Shown: positions 1 to 7,035, numbered from the stretch's first letter. The stretch is 15,787 nt of DNA from an uncultured Bacilli bacterium (GCA_944363695.1 CALVUW010000009.1:1-15787); one strand, 5' to 3'. The notes: a model not told the origin generated them from the sequence alone. Program-made: numbers and translations.

Positions 1-1
1 T

Positions 2-30
2 ATTATAACACACTTTGGGCTTTTTGGCAA
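2..30 (-). promoter_or_regulatory. Probable outward-facing promoter at the left edge
   Basis: Read on the minus strand, TTGCCA (30-25) is followed after 17 bases by TATAAT (7-2), with TG one base upstream of the -10 box (extended -10, TGTTATAAT). The -35 matches consensus at 5 of 6 positions. It would drive a gene lying to the left of the window, divergent from rnj. The transcript itself is outside the window, so this rests on motif quality and spacing alone. Confidence 0.55.
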
Positions 31-97
31 GTCCTAATTACAACTCCCTTTTCTATCGTATTCTTTTTGTAAAAAAATTGCAACTAAAATTCACAAC

Positions 98-126
98 TTT
101 ACAAAATAATGTGTGTGTAGTATAAT
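98..126 (+). promoter_or_regulatory. Sigma-A promoter of rnj
   Basis: TTTACA (98-103), a 17-base spacer and TATAAT (121-126) make a near-consensus sigma-A promoter. Transcription would start near 133, leaving a leader of about 40 nt before the rnj ATG. No operator-like palindrome is obvious around it. Confidence 0.75.
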
Positions 127-172
127 CAGTTCGGTTAGTTCTTTTATGATTATTAACTGAAAGGAGAAAAAA

Positions 173-1867
173 ATGAATCATAAGTCCGATGAAACAAAGA
201 TTATTGTTTTAGGCGGCTTAGGCGAAGTAGGAAAAAACATGTATTGTATAATGCATGGTGATGAAATTATTGTTATTGATGCGGGCGTATCTTTTGCAGA
301 GGGAGAATTATTAGGAATTGATTATGTCCTTCCAGATTATTCTTTCTTAAAATTAAATGAATCAAAAATTCAAGCTCTATTTATTACACACGGGCATGAA
401 GATCATATTGGTGCTATTCCTTTTTTATTACAAAGTGTAGCTATACCAGCTATTTATGCACCAAAACAAGCAAAAGAATTAATCGCCTTAAAATTACAGG
501 ATCGTAACATTCGATATGATCATTTATATGCGTATGACGAGACAACAAAAGTTAAATTTAAACATATGGAAGTAGAGTTTATTCGTACAACCCACTCCAT
601 TCCGGACTCTCACGGCATTTGTATTACAACACCTAATGGTAGAATTGTAACAACCGGAGATTTTAAATTTGACTTAACACCTATTGGACCTATGGCCGAT
701 CTTTATAAATTAGCAACGCTAGGACATGAAGGGGTCGATTTATTAATTAGTGATAGTACGAATGCATTAAATGAAGGTATGTCTATTAGTGAATCACGAG
801 TTGATGACACGTTAGCAGAAATTTTTGATACTTATAAATATAATCGTATTATCATTGCTACCTTTGCTTCTAATATTTATCGTCTAAAACACATTTTTGA
901 ATCTTGTTATCAACATGGTCGTAAAATTTGTGTGTTTGGTAGAAGTATGGAAAACAATATTGATATTTCTATTAAAGGTGGCTATATCGATCATAAAGAA
1001 CTATTGGTTAGTGCTGAAGTAGCCAACACCTTAAAACCAGGAGAAGTAACCATTCTATGTACCGGTTCACAAGGAGAACCCTTAGCAGCTTTATCTAGAA
1101 TTGCAGAAGGAACACATAAACAGATTAAATTACGACCAGATGATATTGTGATCTTTTCATCTAGTGCTATTCCAGGTAATGCCCTAAGCATTGCTAAAAC
1201 GATTAACAAATTATATTTAAAAGGGGTAAAAGTATTTACTAACATGACGATTAATAGTCTTCATACTTCCGGTCATGCTAATCAAGAAGAATTAAAATTG
1301 ATGATACGATTACTAAATCCTACCTATTTAATGCCATTTCATGGCGATTATCGTATGTTAAAACAACATGCTGAATTAGGTATAGATTGTGGTATTCCTA
1401 AAGAAAATACCTTTATTTTAAAAAATGGTGATAGTTTAATTCTAAAAGATCATGTAATTACTCGCGGTGAAAGTTATCCAAATAATGATATTTATGTCGA
1501 TGGAAGCCGTATTGGAGAAGTCGGCAGTGCCGTGTTAAAAGATCGTAAAATCATGGCAAATGATGGAATCTTAGTGGTCATTGCCAATGTAGATACCGAA
1601 CACCGGAAACTATGGATTAAACCAAACATTACAACAAGAGGATTTGTTTTGGTCAATGAAAATGAAGAATTGCTAAAGAAAATAGAAACAATGGCAACTT
1701 CTATTATTACCAAAAAATTAGCTGATAAGACTAGCAGTTTCAATGATATTAAAGGTCAATTAATTATAGAACTAACTCCTTATATTATGGAATTAACTGG
1801 TCGTCGGCCACTGATTTTGCCCGTTATTTTAGATGTAAAAAAAGAAGTTAAGGAACATATTTCCTAA
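173..1867 (+). CDS. rnj: Ribonuclease J
   Basis: RNase J is a cytoplasmic metallo-beta-lactamase/beta-CASP nuclease with 5'-to-3' exonuclease and endonuclease activity in mRNA decay and rRNA maturation. The 564-aa product matches the family's usual length (about 555 aa). The zinc-binding motif H73-G-H-E-D-H78 is intact, and further family blocks are visible: TTGDFKFD, the beta-CASP segment around FASNIYRLKHIFE, GSQGEP, LHTSGHA and MPFHGDYRML. A C-terminal domain follows. The start is set by AAGGAG seven bases upstream of ATG. It is a single gene behind its own promoter, converging on rny and sharing a terminator with it. Whether it is the J1 or J2 paralogue cannot be told from one copy; the call RNase J is firm. 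Confidence 0.96.
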   Translation: MNHKSDETKIIVLGGLGEVGKNMYCIMHGDEIIVIDAGVSFAEGELLGIDYVLPDYSFLKLNESKIQALFITHGHEDHIGAIPFLLQSVAIPAIYAPKQAKELIALKLQDRNIRYDHLYAYDETTKVKFKHMEVEFIRTTHSIPDSHGICITTPNGRIVTTGDFKFDLTPIGPMADLYKLATLGHEGVDLLISDSTNALNEGMSISESRVDDTLAEIFDTYKYNRIIIATFASNIYRLKHIFESCYQHGRKICVFGRSMENNIDISIKGGYIDHKELLVSAEVANTLKPGEVTILCTGSQGEPLAALSRIAEGTHKQIKLRPDDIVIFSSSAIPGNALSIAKTINKLYLKGVKVFTNMTINSLHTSGHANQEELKLMIRLLNPTYLMPFHGDYRMLKQHAELGIDCGIPKENTFILKNGDSLILKDHVITRGESYPNNDIYVDGSRIGEVGSAVLKDRKIMANDGILVVIANVDTEHRKLWIKPNITTRGFVLVNENEELLKKIETMATSIITKKLADKTSSFNDIKGQLIIELTPYIMELTGRRPLILPVILDVKKEVKEHIS

Positions 1868-1880
1868 CTTCTTTTATTTC
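1841..1880. terminator. Bidirectional rho-independent terminator shared by rnj and rny
   Basis: The arm AAAGAAGTTAAGGAA (1841-1855) pairs with TTCCTAACTTCTTT (1861-1874) across a 5-base loop, with one bulged A. On the plus strand it is followed by a T-rich stretch (TTTTATTT), and on the minus strand by seven T. The rnj stop codon (1865-1867) lies inside the second arm and the rny stop codon (1876-1874) touches its base, so the coding ends of both genes form the hairpin. Confidence 0.85.
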
Positions 1881-3427
1881 GCTTCTTCTTGAGCTCGCGT
1901 TTCACGAACCACCGTAATTTTAATTGTACCAGGATATTTTAAGGTAGCTTCTATTTTTTCTTTAATATCACGTGCTATTTTATGGGCTTGTAAATCATCG
2001 ATCTTTGTTGGTTCCACAATGACACGTAATTCTCTACCTGCTTGCATAGCATAAGCTTTATCTACCCCATCAATATCATTGGCAACACTTTCTAATTGAT
2101 CTAGGCGTTTAATATAGTTTTCTAATGAATCGTTTCTAGCACCAGGACGTGAAGCTGATAAGGCATCCGCTACAGCTACTAAACTAGCAGTAACACTAGT
2201 AGCATTGGTATCACCATGATGAGAAGCAATCGCATTTAAGACAACCTCTCCTTCACCATATTTTTTGGCTAGCTCTTCACCAATCGTGACATGAGAACCT
2301 TCTAATTCATGATCAACAGCTTTACCAATATCATGCAATAAGCCAGCTCTTCTAGCTAAGGTCACATCCTCACCAATTTCTCCTGCCATTAAACCAGCAA
2401 GATTAGCCACTTCTAACGAGTGCTGCAAAGCATTTTGTCCATAACTAGTTCTAAAATGCAATCTACCTACTAACTCAATTAATTCGGGTGCCATTTTGGT
2501 AATACCTAATTCAAATAGAGCTTCATTACCATATTCCATAATTTGTTCTTTTGTATCTTTGCATACTTTATCATACACTTCTTCAATTCTAGTAGGATGA
2601 ATTCTTCCATCTTTAATTAATGTCTCTAATGTTACTCGAGCCATTTCTCTTCGTAATGGATCAAAGCTTGATAAAACAACTGCTTCTGGAGTATCATCAA
2701 TAATTAAGTCAACACCGGTAATCGCTTCAATCGTACGAATATTTCTACCTTCTCGACCAATCAGCCGTCCTTTCATTTCTTCATTTGGTAAATCTACTAC
2801 CGTAACGGTCTGATCACCTGCAATATCAGAAGCATACTTTTGCATGGAACTAACAATTAGTTCTTTTGCTTTCTTTTCAGCTGTTAACTTCGCTTCAGTT
2901 TCCTGTTCACTAATATACACAGCAATTTCTCTATTCATGGATTCTTTCACATGATCCATAATCATTTTTTTAGCTTTTTCCTTACTAAAGCTTGATATTT
3001 GTTCTAATAATTCTAGTTGTTCCTTTTTTATTTCCTCCACTTTTGCTTGTTCTTCTTGAATTTCTTTTTGCCTTTGGGTTAATTTTTCTTCACGTTCATC
3101 TAAAGTAGCTTCACGTTTTTGACAAATTTCATCACGTTTATCAAGACTACCTTCCCGTTGTAATAGACGTGTTTCATTTTCTTTAATTTCAGCTTTTTTC
3201 TCTTTTATTTCTTTCTCTACTTCATTTTTTAATTGATAGCTTTTTTCTTTTGCTTCCATAATAGAATCACGCTTTAATTTTTCAGCATTTTTTGTTGCTT
3301 CTTCTATCATGTTATTTATTTTTTTCGTTGTTGCATTTTCTCTAAAGACACTAACAAGCATCGTTAACCCAAAACCGCTTATTAATCCAATGATCAAGAG
3401 TAAAATGGAGAACATAACCTGTTCCAT
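1874..3427 (-). CDS. rny: Ribonuclease Y
   Basis: RNase Y is the membrane-anchored endoribonuclease that initiates decay of many mRNAs in Firmicutes. From the start chosen here the protein is 517 aa, close to the usual 520. In order it shows an N-terminal membrane helix (about residues 3-26), a long charged coiled coil (about 35-185), a KH domain with GRLIGREGRNIRTIE (220-234), and an HD domain with LLHDIGKA (363-370) carrying the metal-binding His-Asp pair. A frame start 12 bases upstream (3439) exists, but that ATG overlaps the Shine-Dalgarno GGAGGT, which sits five bases before the ATG at 3427, so 3427 is preferred. It has its own consensus promoter and follows a small deoxyribosyltransferase-like gene; in B. 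subtilis rny also lies downstream of recA. Confidence 0.96.
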   Translation of the reverse strand: MEQVMFSILLLIIGLISGFGLTMLVSVFRENATTKKINNMIEEATKNAEKLKRDSIMEAKEKSYQLKNEVEKEIKEKKAEIKENETRLLQREGSLDKRDEICQKREATLDEREEKLTQRQKEIQEEQAKVEEIKKEQLELLEQISSFSKEKAKKMIMDHVKESMNREIAVYISEQETEAKLTAEKKAKELIVSSMQKYASDIAGDQTVTVVDLPNEEMKGRLIGREGRNIRTIEAITGVDLIIDDTPEAVVLSSFDPLRREMARVTLETLIKDGRIHPTRIEEVYDKVCKDTKEQIMEYGNEALFELGITKMAPELIELVGRLHFRTSYGQNALQHSLEVANLAGLMAGEIGEDVTLARRAGLLHDIGKAVDHELEGSHVTIGEELAKKYGEGEVVLNAIASHHGDTNATSVTASLVAVADALSASRPGARNDSLENYIKRLDQLESVANDIDGVDKAYAMQAGRELRVIVEPTKIDDLQAHKIARDIKEKIEATLKYPGTIKITVVRETRAQEEAK

Positions 3428-3486
3428 TTTTACCTCCATCTAGATATATATTTAAACTTTTCACAGTTCAAGCATAATCTAATTCT

Positions 3487-3515
3487 ATTGTACGGTCGAA
3501 ATGAACAGTTGTCAA
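3487..3515 (-). promoter_or_regulatory. Sigma-A promoter of rny
   Basis: On the minus strand TTGACA (3515-3510), a 17-base spacer and TACAAT (3492-3487) form a near-perfect sigma-A promoter. The predicted transcript has a leader of about 50 nt before the rny ATG. The promoter starts about 24 bases after the stop of the preceding gene, so rny can be expressed independently of it. Confidence 0.8.
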
Positions 3516-3538
3516 GAAAAGTTACTGGCATACCTTTA

Positions 3539-3847
3539 TCAAAGCTCTAGCGGTTCTAGTGATAAGATTTCTTTCTGGTGCTTTCTAGCATAAGCGATCT
3601 CTTTTTTGGTAGATTCTCCAATATATCCACCTACATTCACTACATAAATGGCATCTGAAATATCTATTTTCTTAAAATGAAGACGTCCTAATTTATCTTT
3701 GGCTTCTTTATCATAGATAGTACCAACTCCAGAAACACATTGAATAACCGCATAACCTTTTTTTAATTCTAGGTCTTCAGCAATTTCCATCATCTCTTTT
3801 TTAAAACGCATACTACCACAAATAGTAATAACCTTTATATCATCCAT
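3539..3847 (-). CDS. Small nucleoside 2-deoxyribosyltransferase-like protein
   Basis: The 102-aa soluble protein has the compact Rossmann-like plan of the nucleoside 2-deoxyribosyltransferase/DUF4406 group. An N-terminal beta strand leads into ICGSMRF (9-15). The C-terminal half has HFKKIDISDAIYVVN (57-71) followed by GGYIGEST and EIAYAR (83-88), resembling the family pattern of an Asp-rich strand, a loop and a conserved Glu in an EIxYA helix. True members swap bases between deoxynucleosides, but this protein is shorter than the well-studied enzymes, so the substrate is unknown and a nucleotide-sensing or other role is possible. It ends with TGA followed directly by TAA. It sits between the recA terminator and the rny promoter and has only a weak Shine-Dalgarno (AAGGG). 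Confidence 0.7.
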   Translation of the reverse strand: MDDIKVITICGSMRFKKEMMEIAEDLELKKGYAVIQCVSGVGTIYDKEAKDKLGRLHFKKIDISDAIYVVNVGGYIGESTKKEIAYARKHQKEILSLEPLEL

Positions 3848-3861
3848 ATTTATCCCTTCAC

Positions 3862-3899
3862 TTAAATAAAAAAGCGTTCTATTACATACGCTATTTTTT
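3862..3899 (-). terminator. Rho-independent terminator of recA
   Basis: Read on the minus strand, AAAAAA-T-AGCGT pairs with ACGCTTTTTT around a 10-base loop, followed by ATTT. The recA stop codon TAG (3893-3891) forms part of the stem. The core stem is only 5 bp, extended by A-T pairs, so some read-through into the next gene is likely. Confidence 0.7.
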
Positions 3900-4913
3900 C
3901 TCCGGCAAAGCTATACCGTAATATTCTCTGACCTTTGTTTCTATTTCTTTACATAAATCTGGATTATCACGCAACATTAACTTCACATTTTCTTTTCCTT
4001 GACCTAACTTTTCACCTTGATACGCAAACCAAGCTCCAGACTTATCGATAATACCAGCATCACTTGCTAAATCTATTAATTCGCCCTCTTTAGAAATTCC
4101 TTCACCATACATAATATCTACAACTGCCGTTTTAAACGGTGGAGCCACTTTATTTTTAACTACTTTTACCGTCGTTTTATTACCGATAACTTTATCGCCC
4201 ACTTTTATTTGCTCATTACGACGAATATCTAGGCGAATACTTGCATAAAACTTTAAGGCTCTACCACCAGGCGTAGTTTCTGGATTACCGTAGAATACTC
4301 CTACTTTTTCACGCAATTGATTAATAAAAATTGCAATCGTATTGGTTTTGTTAATAGTACCAGATAACTTACGTAATGCTTGGCTCATTAAACGGGCTTG
4401 CAACCCAACATGAGAATCTCCCATTTCACCATCTATCTCGGCTTGTGGTACTAGAGCAGCTACAGAGTCTATAACCACAATGCTAACCGCTTCACTTCTG
4501 ACTAATGCTTCACAGATTTCTAAAGCCTGCTCACCAGTATCTGGTTGTGATAACAACAATTCATTCGTGTTTACTCCTAAACGTTTGGCATATACAGGAT
4601 CTAAAGCATGCTCAGCATCGATAAAAGCAGCACGACCTCCTAACTTTTGTACTTCTGCTATTGCTTGTAGAGCAAAAGTCGTTTTACCACTTGATTCAGG
4701 ACCATAGATTTCAATAATCCGTCCCTTAGGATAACCACCTACTCCTAGCGCAATATCTAAAGTTAAACATCCACTTGAAACTACATCTAATTTTACGTGA
4801 GGATTTTCTCCTAAACACATAATAGATCCTTTACCAAATTGTTTTTCTATATCCGCAAGGATTTGTTCTAAATTTTTATCCTTTCCATTCTTTGAACTAG
4901 ACGTTTTAGCCAT
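3891..4913 (-). CDS. recA: Recombinase A
   Basis: RecA coats single-stranded DNA, catalyses homologous strand exchange and triggers LexA self-cleavage in the SOS response. The 340-aa protein has the normal family length. The Walker A box GPESSGKTT (71-79), the Walker B strand VVIDS (146-150), the DNA-binding loop region with GNPETTPGGRALKFYAS, and the C-terminal domain ending in an acidic and basic tail are all present. AAGGAGG lies nine bases before the ATG. The gene has its own promoter, a LexA-type box and its own terminator, so it looks monocistronic. In B. subtilis recA follows pgsA and cinA; here cinA is absent and pgsA is next upstream. Confidence 0.98.
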   Translation of the reverse strand: MAKTSSSKNGKDKNLEQILADIEKQFGKGSIMCLGENPHVKLDVVSSGCLTLDIALGVGGYPKGRIIEIYGPESSGKTTFALQAIAEVQKLGGRAAFIDAEHALDPVYAKRLGVNTNELLLSQPDTGEQALEICEALVRSEAVSIVVIDSVAALVPQAEIDGEMGDSHVGLQARLMSQALRKLSGTINKTNTIAIFINQLREKVGVFYGNPETTPGGRALKFYASIRLDIRRNEQIKVGDKVIGNKTTVKVVKNKVAPPFKTAVVDIMYGEGISKEGELIDLASDAGIIDKSGAWFAYQGEKLGQGKENVKLMLRDNPDLCKEIETKVREYYGIALPEKK

Positions 4914-4948
4914 ATATTTGTTCCTCCTTGTAAATCAACTCTACATTC

Positions 4949-4977
4949 ATTCTATCGATATCAAATTAAATTGTCAA
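4949..4977 (-). promoter_or_regulatory. Sigma-A promoter of recA
   Basis: On the minus strand TTGACA (4977-4972), 17 bases, then TAGAAT (4954-4949). The -35 is perfect and the -10 differs from consensus at one position. The leader is about 30 nt and contains the strong AAGGAGG. Confidence 0.82.
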
Positions 4978-4985
4978 GATAATTT

Positions 4986-4999
4986 CGAACAAAAGTTTG
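4986..4999 (-). promoter_or_regulatory. Candidate LexA (SOS) operator upstream of recA
   Basis: CGAACAAAAGTTTG on the plus strand matches the Gram-positive SOS box pattern CGAAC-N4-GTTCG at nine of ten defined positions, the one difference being T for C in the right half. It lies eight bases upstream of the recA -35 box. Known recA genes of Bacilli are LexA-regulated through such boxes. No LexA gene is in the window. Confidence 0.75.
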
Positions 5000-5080
5000 C
5001 TATTTTTGTATTTTCGATATTTTTAGTCATACAATTATCATTTTTTCTCTAAGCATTTATCATTTTTAAATAAAATTAGA

Positions 5081-5106
5081 TTAAAAAAAACCTTTTTTAG
5101 GTTTCA
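5081..5106 (-). terminator. Rho-independent terminator after pgsA
   Basis: On the minus strand AAACC, a 7-base loop and GGTTT are followed by a continuing run of T (eight T in all after GG). The pgsA stop codon TAA lies in the loop. The stem is short (5 bp) but the T-tract is strong. The rest of the gap up to the recA operator is AT-rich with no other feature that I see. Confidence 0.6.
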
Positions 5107-5702
5107 TTTGTTTTACTTGGTAAAATAAGTTTTTTATTCAACTGATAATATTCCACCATGGAAACGATAGACATGATCATGGCAAAATATAATAAGAAAC
5201 CAGCTACACGAATATTCCAAATTTCAAATGGTAAGTTATAAAAGAAAGTTAGAACTAGACCAACCATCATCGCAGCTGTTTTTATTTTACCACTGGAAAT
5301 AGCGGCTACTACTTTTCCTTTACTAGCAGCTTCCATCTTTATAGCATCCACAACCGTATCACGGAAAATAATCACAGTTGGAATAACCGCTGGAATAAAG
5401 CCCTTTACAGCTAAAATAATTAAGGCACTATTTACTAACACTTTATCAGCAATAGCATCTAACATTTTCCCAAGATCCGTCACTTGATTGTTCTTTCTAG
5501 CTAAATAGCCATCTAAAAAGTCTGTTAAACTAGCAATCAAGAAAATCACGCCGGCTGCTATATACTGACTTCTTACAGAGATGCCACCTATTAAAAATCG
5601 AGGGAAATCAATTCCTACTTGATAGAAAGGAAATAATAATAAAATAATCATTACAATCGCTAAAATAATTCGTAATATCGTTAGTTTAGTTGGTGTATTC
5701 AT
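5097..5702 (-). CDS. pgsA: CDP-diacylglycerol--glycerol-3-phosphate 3-phosphatidyltransferase
   Basis: PgsA is an integral membrane enzyme that makes phosphatidylglycerol phosphate, the committed step to phosphatidylglycerol and cardiolipin. The 201-aa protein carries the complete CDP-alcohol phosphotransferase signature between D61 and D86: D64-G-x2-A68-R69, then G78, D82 and D86. Hydrophobic segments on both sides supply several membrane helices. Its ATG lies inside the end of the rodZ-like gene (17-base overlap) and its AAAGGAG is also within that gene, which implies translational coupling. The rodZ/ymfM-pgsA order is the usual one in Bacilli. Some CDP-alcohol transferases with this signature use other alcohols, but the context supports PgsA. 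Confidence 0.93.
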   Translation of the reverse strand: MNTPTKLTILRIILAIVMIILLLFPFYQVGIDFPRFLIGGISVRSQYIAAGVIFLIASLTDFLDGYLARKNNQVTDLGKMLDAIADKVLVNSALIILAVKGFIPAVIPTVIIFRDTVVDAIKMEAASKGKVVAAISSGKIKTAAMMVGLVLTFFYNLPFEIWNIRVAGFLLYFAMIMSIVSMVEYYQLNKKLILPSKTNET

Positions 5703-6168
5703 TTAGATATACTCCTTTCAATTCACTATTAATGGCAGGTGCCCTATTCGCCTCTCTAATCAAAAGTACCACAATACTAATGATCGCTGCAAAAACTAAA
5801 ATGCCAATAATAAAAGGCCATAATTTAATCTGTTTCTTATACTCTTTAGTATAAGGAGAAGTAATCTTTTTTTCTTCTGCTTCTTTCTGCTTTTTGGCTT
5901 CCAAAATATCATCTAATGAAATTTTAGAGGTATGCTCAAAAAGAAAATCATTAAATTCTTCTTGAACTTTCGCTGGATCTAGCCCTAAATATTTAGCATA
6001 TTCTTTCACAAGATGTTTTAATTCATACATATCTTTGAAAGCTCTAATATTGGCACTTTCTATATTTTCTAGTTCACCGGGCGATATTGATAAATCTTCT
6101 GCTGCTTCTTCTAAACTAACGCCATGATTACGACGTGTTTGCTTTAAATACTCTCCTAATTCTTTCAT
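5686..6168 (-). CDS. RodZ/YmfM-like helix-turn-helix membrane protein, short form
   Basis: RodZ-type proteins are bitopic membrane proteins that link the cytoskeleton to cell-shape control. The 160-aa product has an N-terminal HTH domain of the RodZ type (about residues 4-70, LGEYLKQTRRNHGVSLEEAA onward), a charged Lys/Glu linker (about 90-113) and one membrane helix (about 115-137). Only about 22 residues follow, so the large extracytoplasmic domain of longer RodZ proteins is missing. The reading frame also opens at 6207, but that ATG lies in the 3' end of RNase P RNA; GAGGTG just upstream of 6168 sets the start there. It overlaps pgsA by 17 bases. Confidence 0.85.
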   Translation of the reverse strand: MKELGEYLKQTRRNHGVSLEEAAEDLSISPGELENIESANIRAFKDMYELKHLVKEYAKYLGLDPAKVQEEFNDFLFEHTSKISLDDILEAKKQKEAEEKKITSPYTKEYKKQIKLWPFIIGILVFAAIISIVVLLIREANRAPAINSELKGVYLNEYTN

Positions 6169-6186
6169 ATGCACCTCGATTATTAT

Positions 6187-6541
6187 CATAATTATTTCAT
6201 AAGCCATGTTCTGTTCCTATTACTAGGCGACAAGTATCTATCTACTATTTCTAGTCTTTAGCTCGATTCTTATTCTCTTACTAAAGCTCCCCTACCATAA
6301 TTTGGGTTTCTCGCTCGTGGGGTTTACCGCGTTTCACTTTTTAGTTTCCTAAAAAATCGTCACTGTGGCACGTTAGAAAAATACATCATAGGAAACTTCC
6401 CTTAGATGTATTTTAAGCCGTTAGAAAATTCTACCTTAGGTTATTTTTTCCCTAAGCACGAACACTACCATCATCACAGATGGTGCGAGCATGGACTTTC
6501 CTCTAGAGTAAACACTCCAGCACTTGTCCGAAATAATTACA
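6187..6541 (-). ncRNA. rnpB: RNase P RNA, Bacillus (B) type
   Basis: This is the catalytic RNA that removes 5' leaders from pre-tRNAs. On the minus strand the hallmark conserved blocks occur in order: AGAGGAAAGTCCATGCTCGC (near 6504-6485), GCCACAGTGACG (6369-6358), the GAAACCC...GGTAGGGGA segment (about 6310-6289), GTAGATAG...TTGTCGCC (6246-6227) and GAACAGAACATGGCTT (6216-6201). The ends are set by helix P1, where GTAATTATTTC (6540-6530) pairs with GAAATAATTAT (6198-6188). A P12 hairpin with a GAAA loop and a long P10.1-like stem (AAAATACATC with GATGTATTTT) fit the B type. The length is about 355 nt. The 5' end overlaps the gpsB stop codon and no terminator follows before the rodZ-like gene. 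The gpsB-rnpB neighbourhood is as in B. subtilis. Confidence 0.96.
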
Positions 6542-6869
6542 TATCATCTTTTCCATAGACTATTTTTTCTAATTGACTTAAGCGTTTTAAAATATCTACA
6601 TTATTAATTTCTGCTGTATCGGAAGTGGTTCTAGCAATCTCAACATTCATTTTTGCATTACGTAGGTCTTGTTTTAAAGACATAATCTCTCTTAATAATT
6701 CAGCTTTTTCTTTCTCTAAACTATCAATAATAGCAAAAAACTGTTCATAATCGCCAATAATCACATCAAGAAACTGATCCACTTCTTTTAAACGATAACC
6801 ACGGGTATCAATTTTAAAATCTTTCTCCAAAATTTCTTGAGGTGTTAATGTGATTTTATTTTGATACAT
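6537..6869 (-). CDS. gpsB: Cell-division and wall-synthesis adaptor GpsB
   Basis: GpsB is a small DivIVA-family coiled-coil protein that binds the cytoplasmic tails of class A PBPs and shuttles between lateral wall and septum. The 110-aa protein has the family layout. The N-terminal membrane- and PBP-binding part contains FKIDTRGYRLKEVDQFLD (18-35) and DYEQFF. A coiled coil follows, and the C-terminal trimerisation segment NVDILKRLSQLEKIVYG lies near residues 89-105. The Shine-Dalgarno GGTGAT sits just before the ATG. The stop codon is inside the P1 helix of rnpB. The class A PBP in this window is a plausible partner (inference). Confidence 0.93.
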   Translation of the reverse strand: MYQNKITLTPQEILEKDFKIDTRGYRLKEVDQFLDVIIGDYEQFFAIIDSLEKEKAELLREIMSLKQDLRNAKMNVEIARTTSDTAEINNVDILKRLSQLEKIVYGKDDM

Positions 6870-6912
6870 AATATCACCAATCCCTTTACATTCTTATTTT
6901 CGCAAAAATATG

Positions 6913-7020
6913 CTACTTTGTCAATGATTTCAAAATAACTTCTGCCCGCTCTAGCAATAGTGCTTGGTTTATTTTTTCTTGCATCTGGCTTAATTTCATT
7001 ATTACATCTTTGGATTTCAT
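6913..7020 (-). CDS. Possible 35-residue small protein upstream of gpsB
   Basis: An ATG-to-TAG frame of 36 codons has a good Shine-Dalgarno (GGTGAT, four bases before ATG) of the same form used by gpsB, cca and the 241-aa gene. The peptide (MKSKDVIMKLSQMQEKINQA, then 15 more residues ending SLTK) looks amphipathic and helical, with Lys, Glu and Gln spaced among Leu and Ile. It is co-oriented with gpsB and 43 bases upstream of it. I do not recognise a family. It could be a real microprotein, a leader peptide for gpsB-rnpB, or chance; the ribosome binding site is the main argument for it. Confidence 0.5.
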   Translation of the reverse strand: MKSKDVIMKLSQMQEKINQALLLERAEVILKSLTK

Positions 7021-7035
7021 TTTATCACCAGTACT

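Noticed and set aside
1..97. Partial gene or RNA at the left edge
   Set aside because: No open frame with a ribosome binding site and no tRNA-like or riboswitch-like fold is apparent; only the divergent promoter can be supported.
991..1245. Antisense open frame of 84 codons within rnj
   Set aside because: It lies wholly inside the firmly identified RNase J gene in another frame and has no family resemblance. The similar frames at 1492-1743, 4480-4707, 8948-9130, 10114-10320, 10244-10438 and 13377-13610 were dropped for the same reason.
3539..3541. TGA codon read as Trp (mollicute code)
   Set aside because: The only gene ending in TGA has TAA directly after it, so it is uninformative. All other genes are full length with Trp encoded by TGG, so there is no sign of recoding.
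6169..6207. Upstream ATG at 6207 for the rodZ-like gene, giving 173 aa
   Set aside because: This extension is the conserved ATGGCTT 3' end of RNase P RNA plus helix P1; it has no Shine-Dalgarno, whereas GAGGTG precedes the ATG at 6168.
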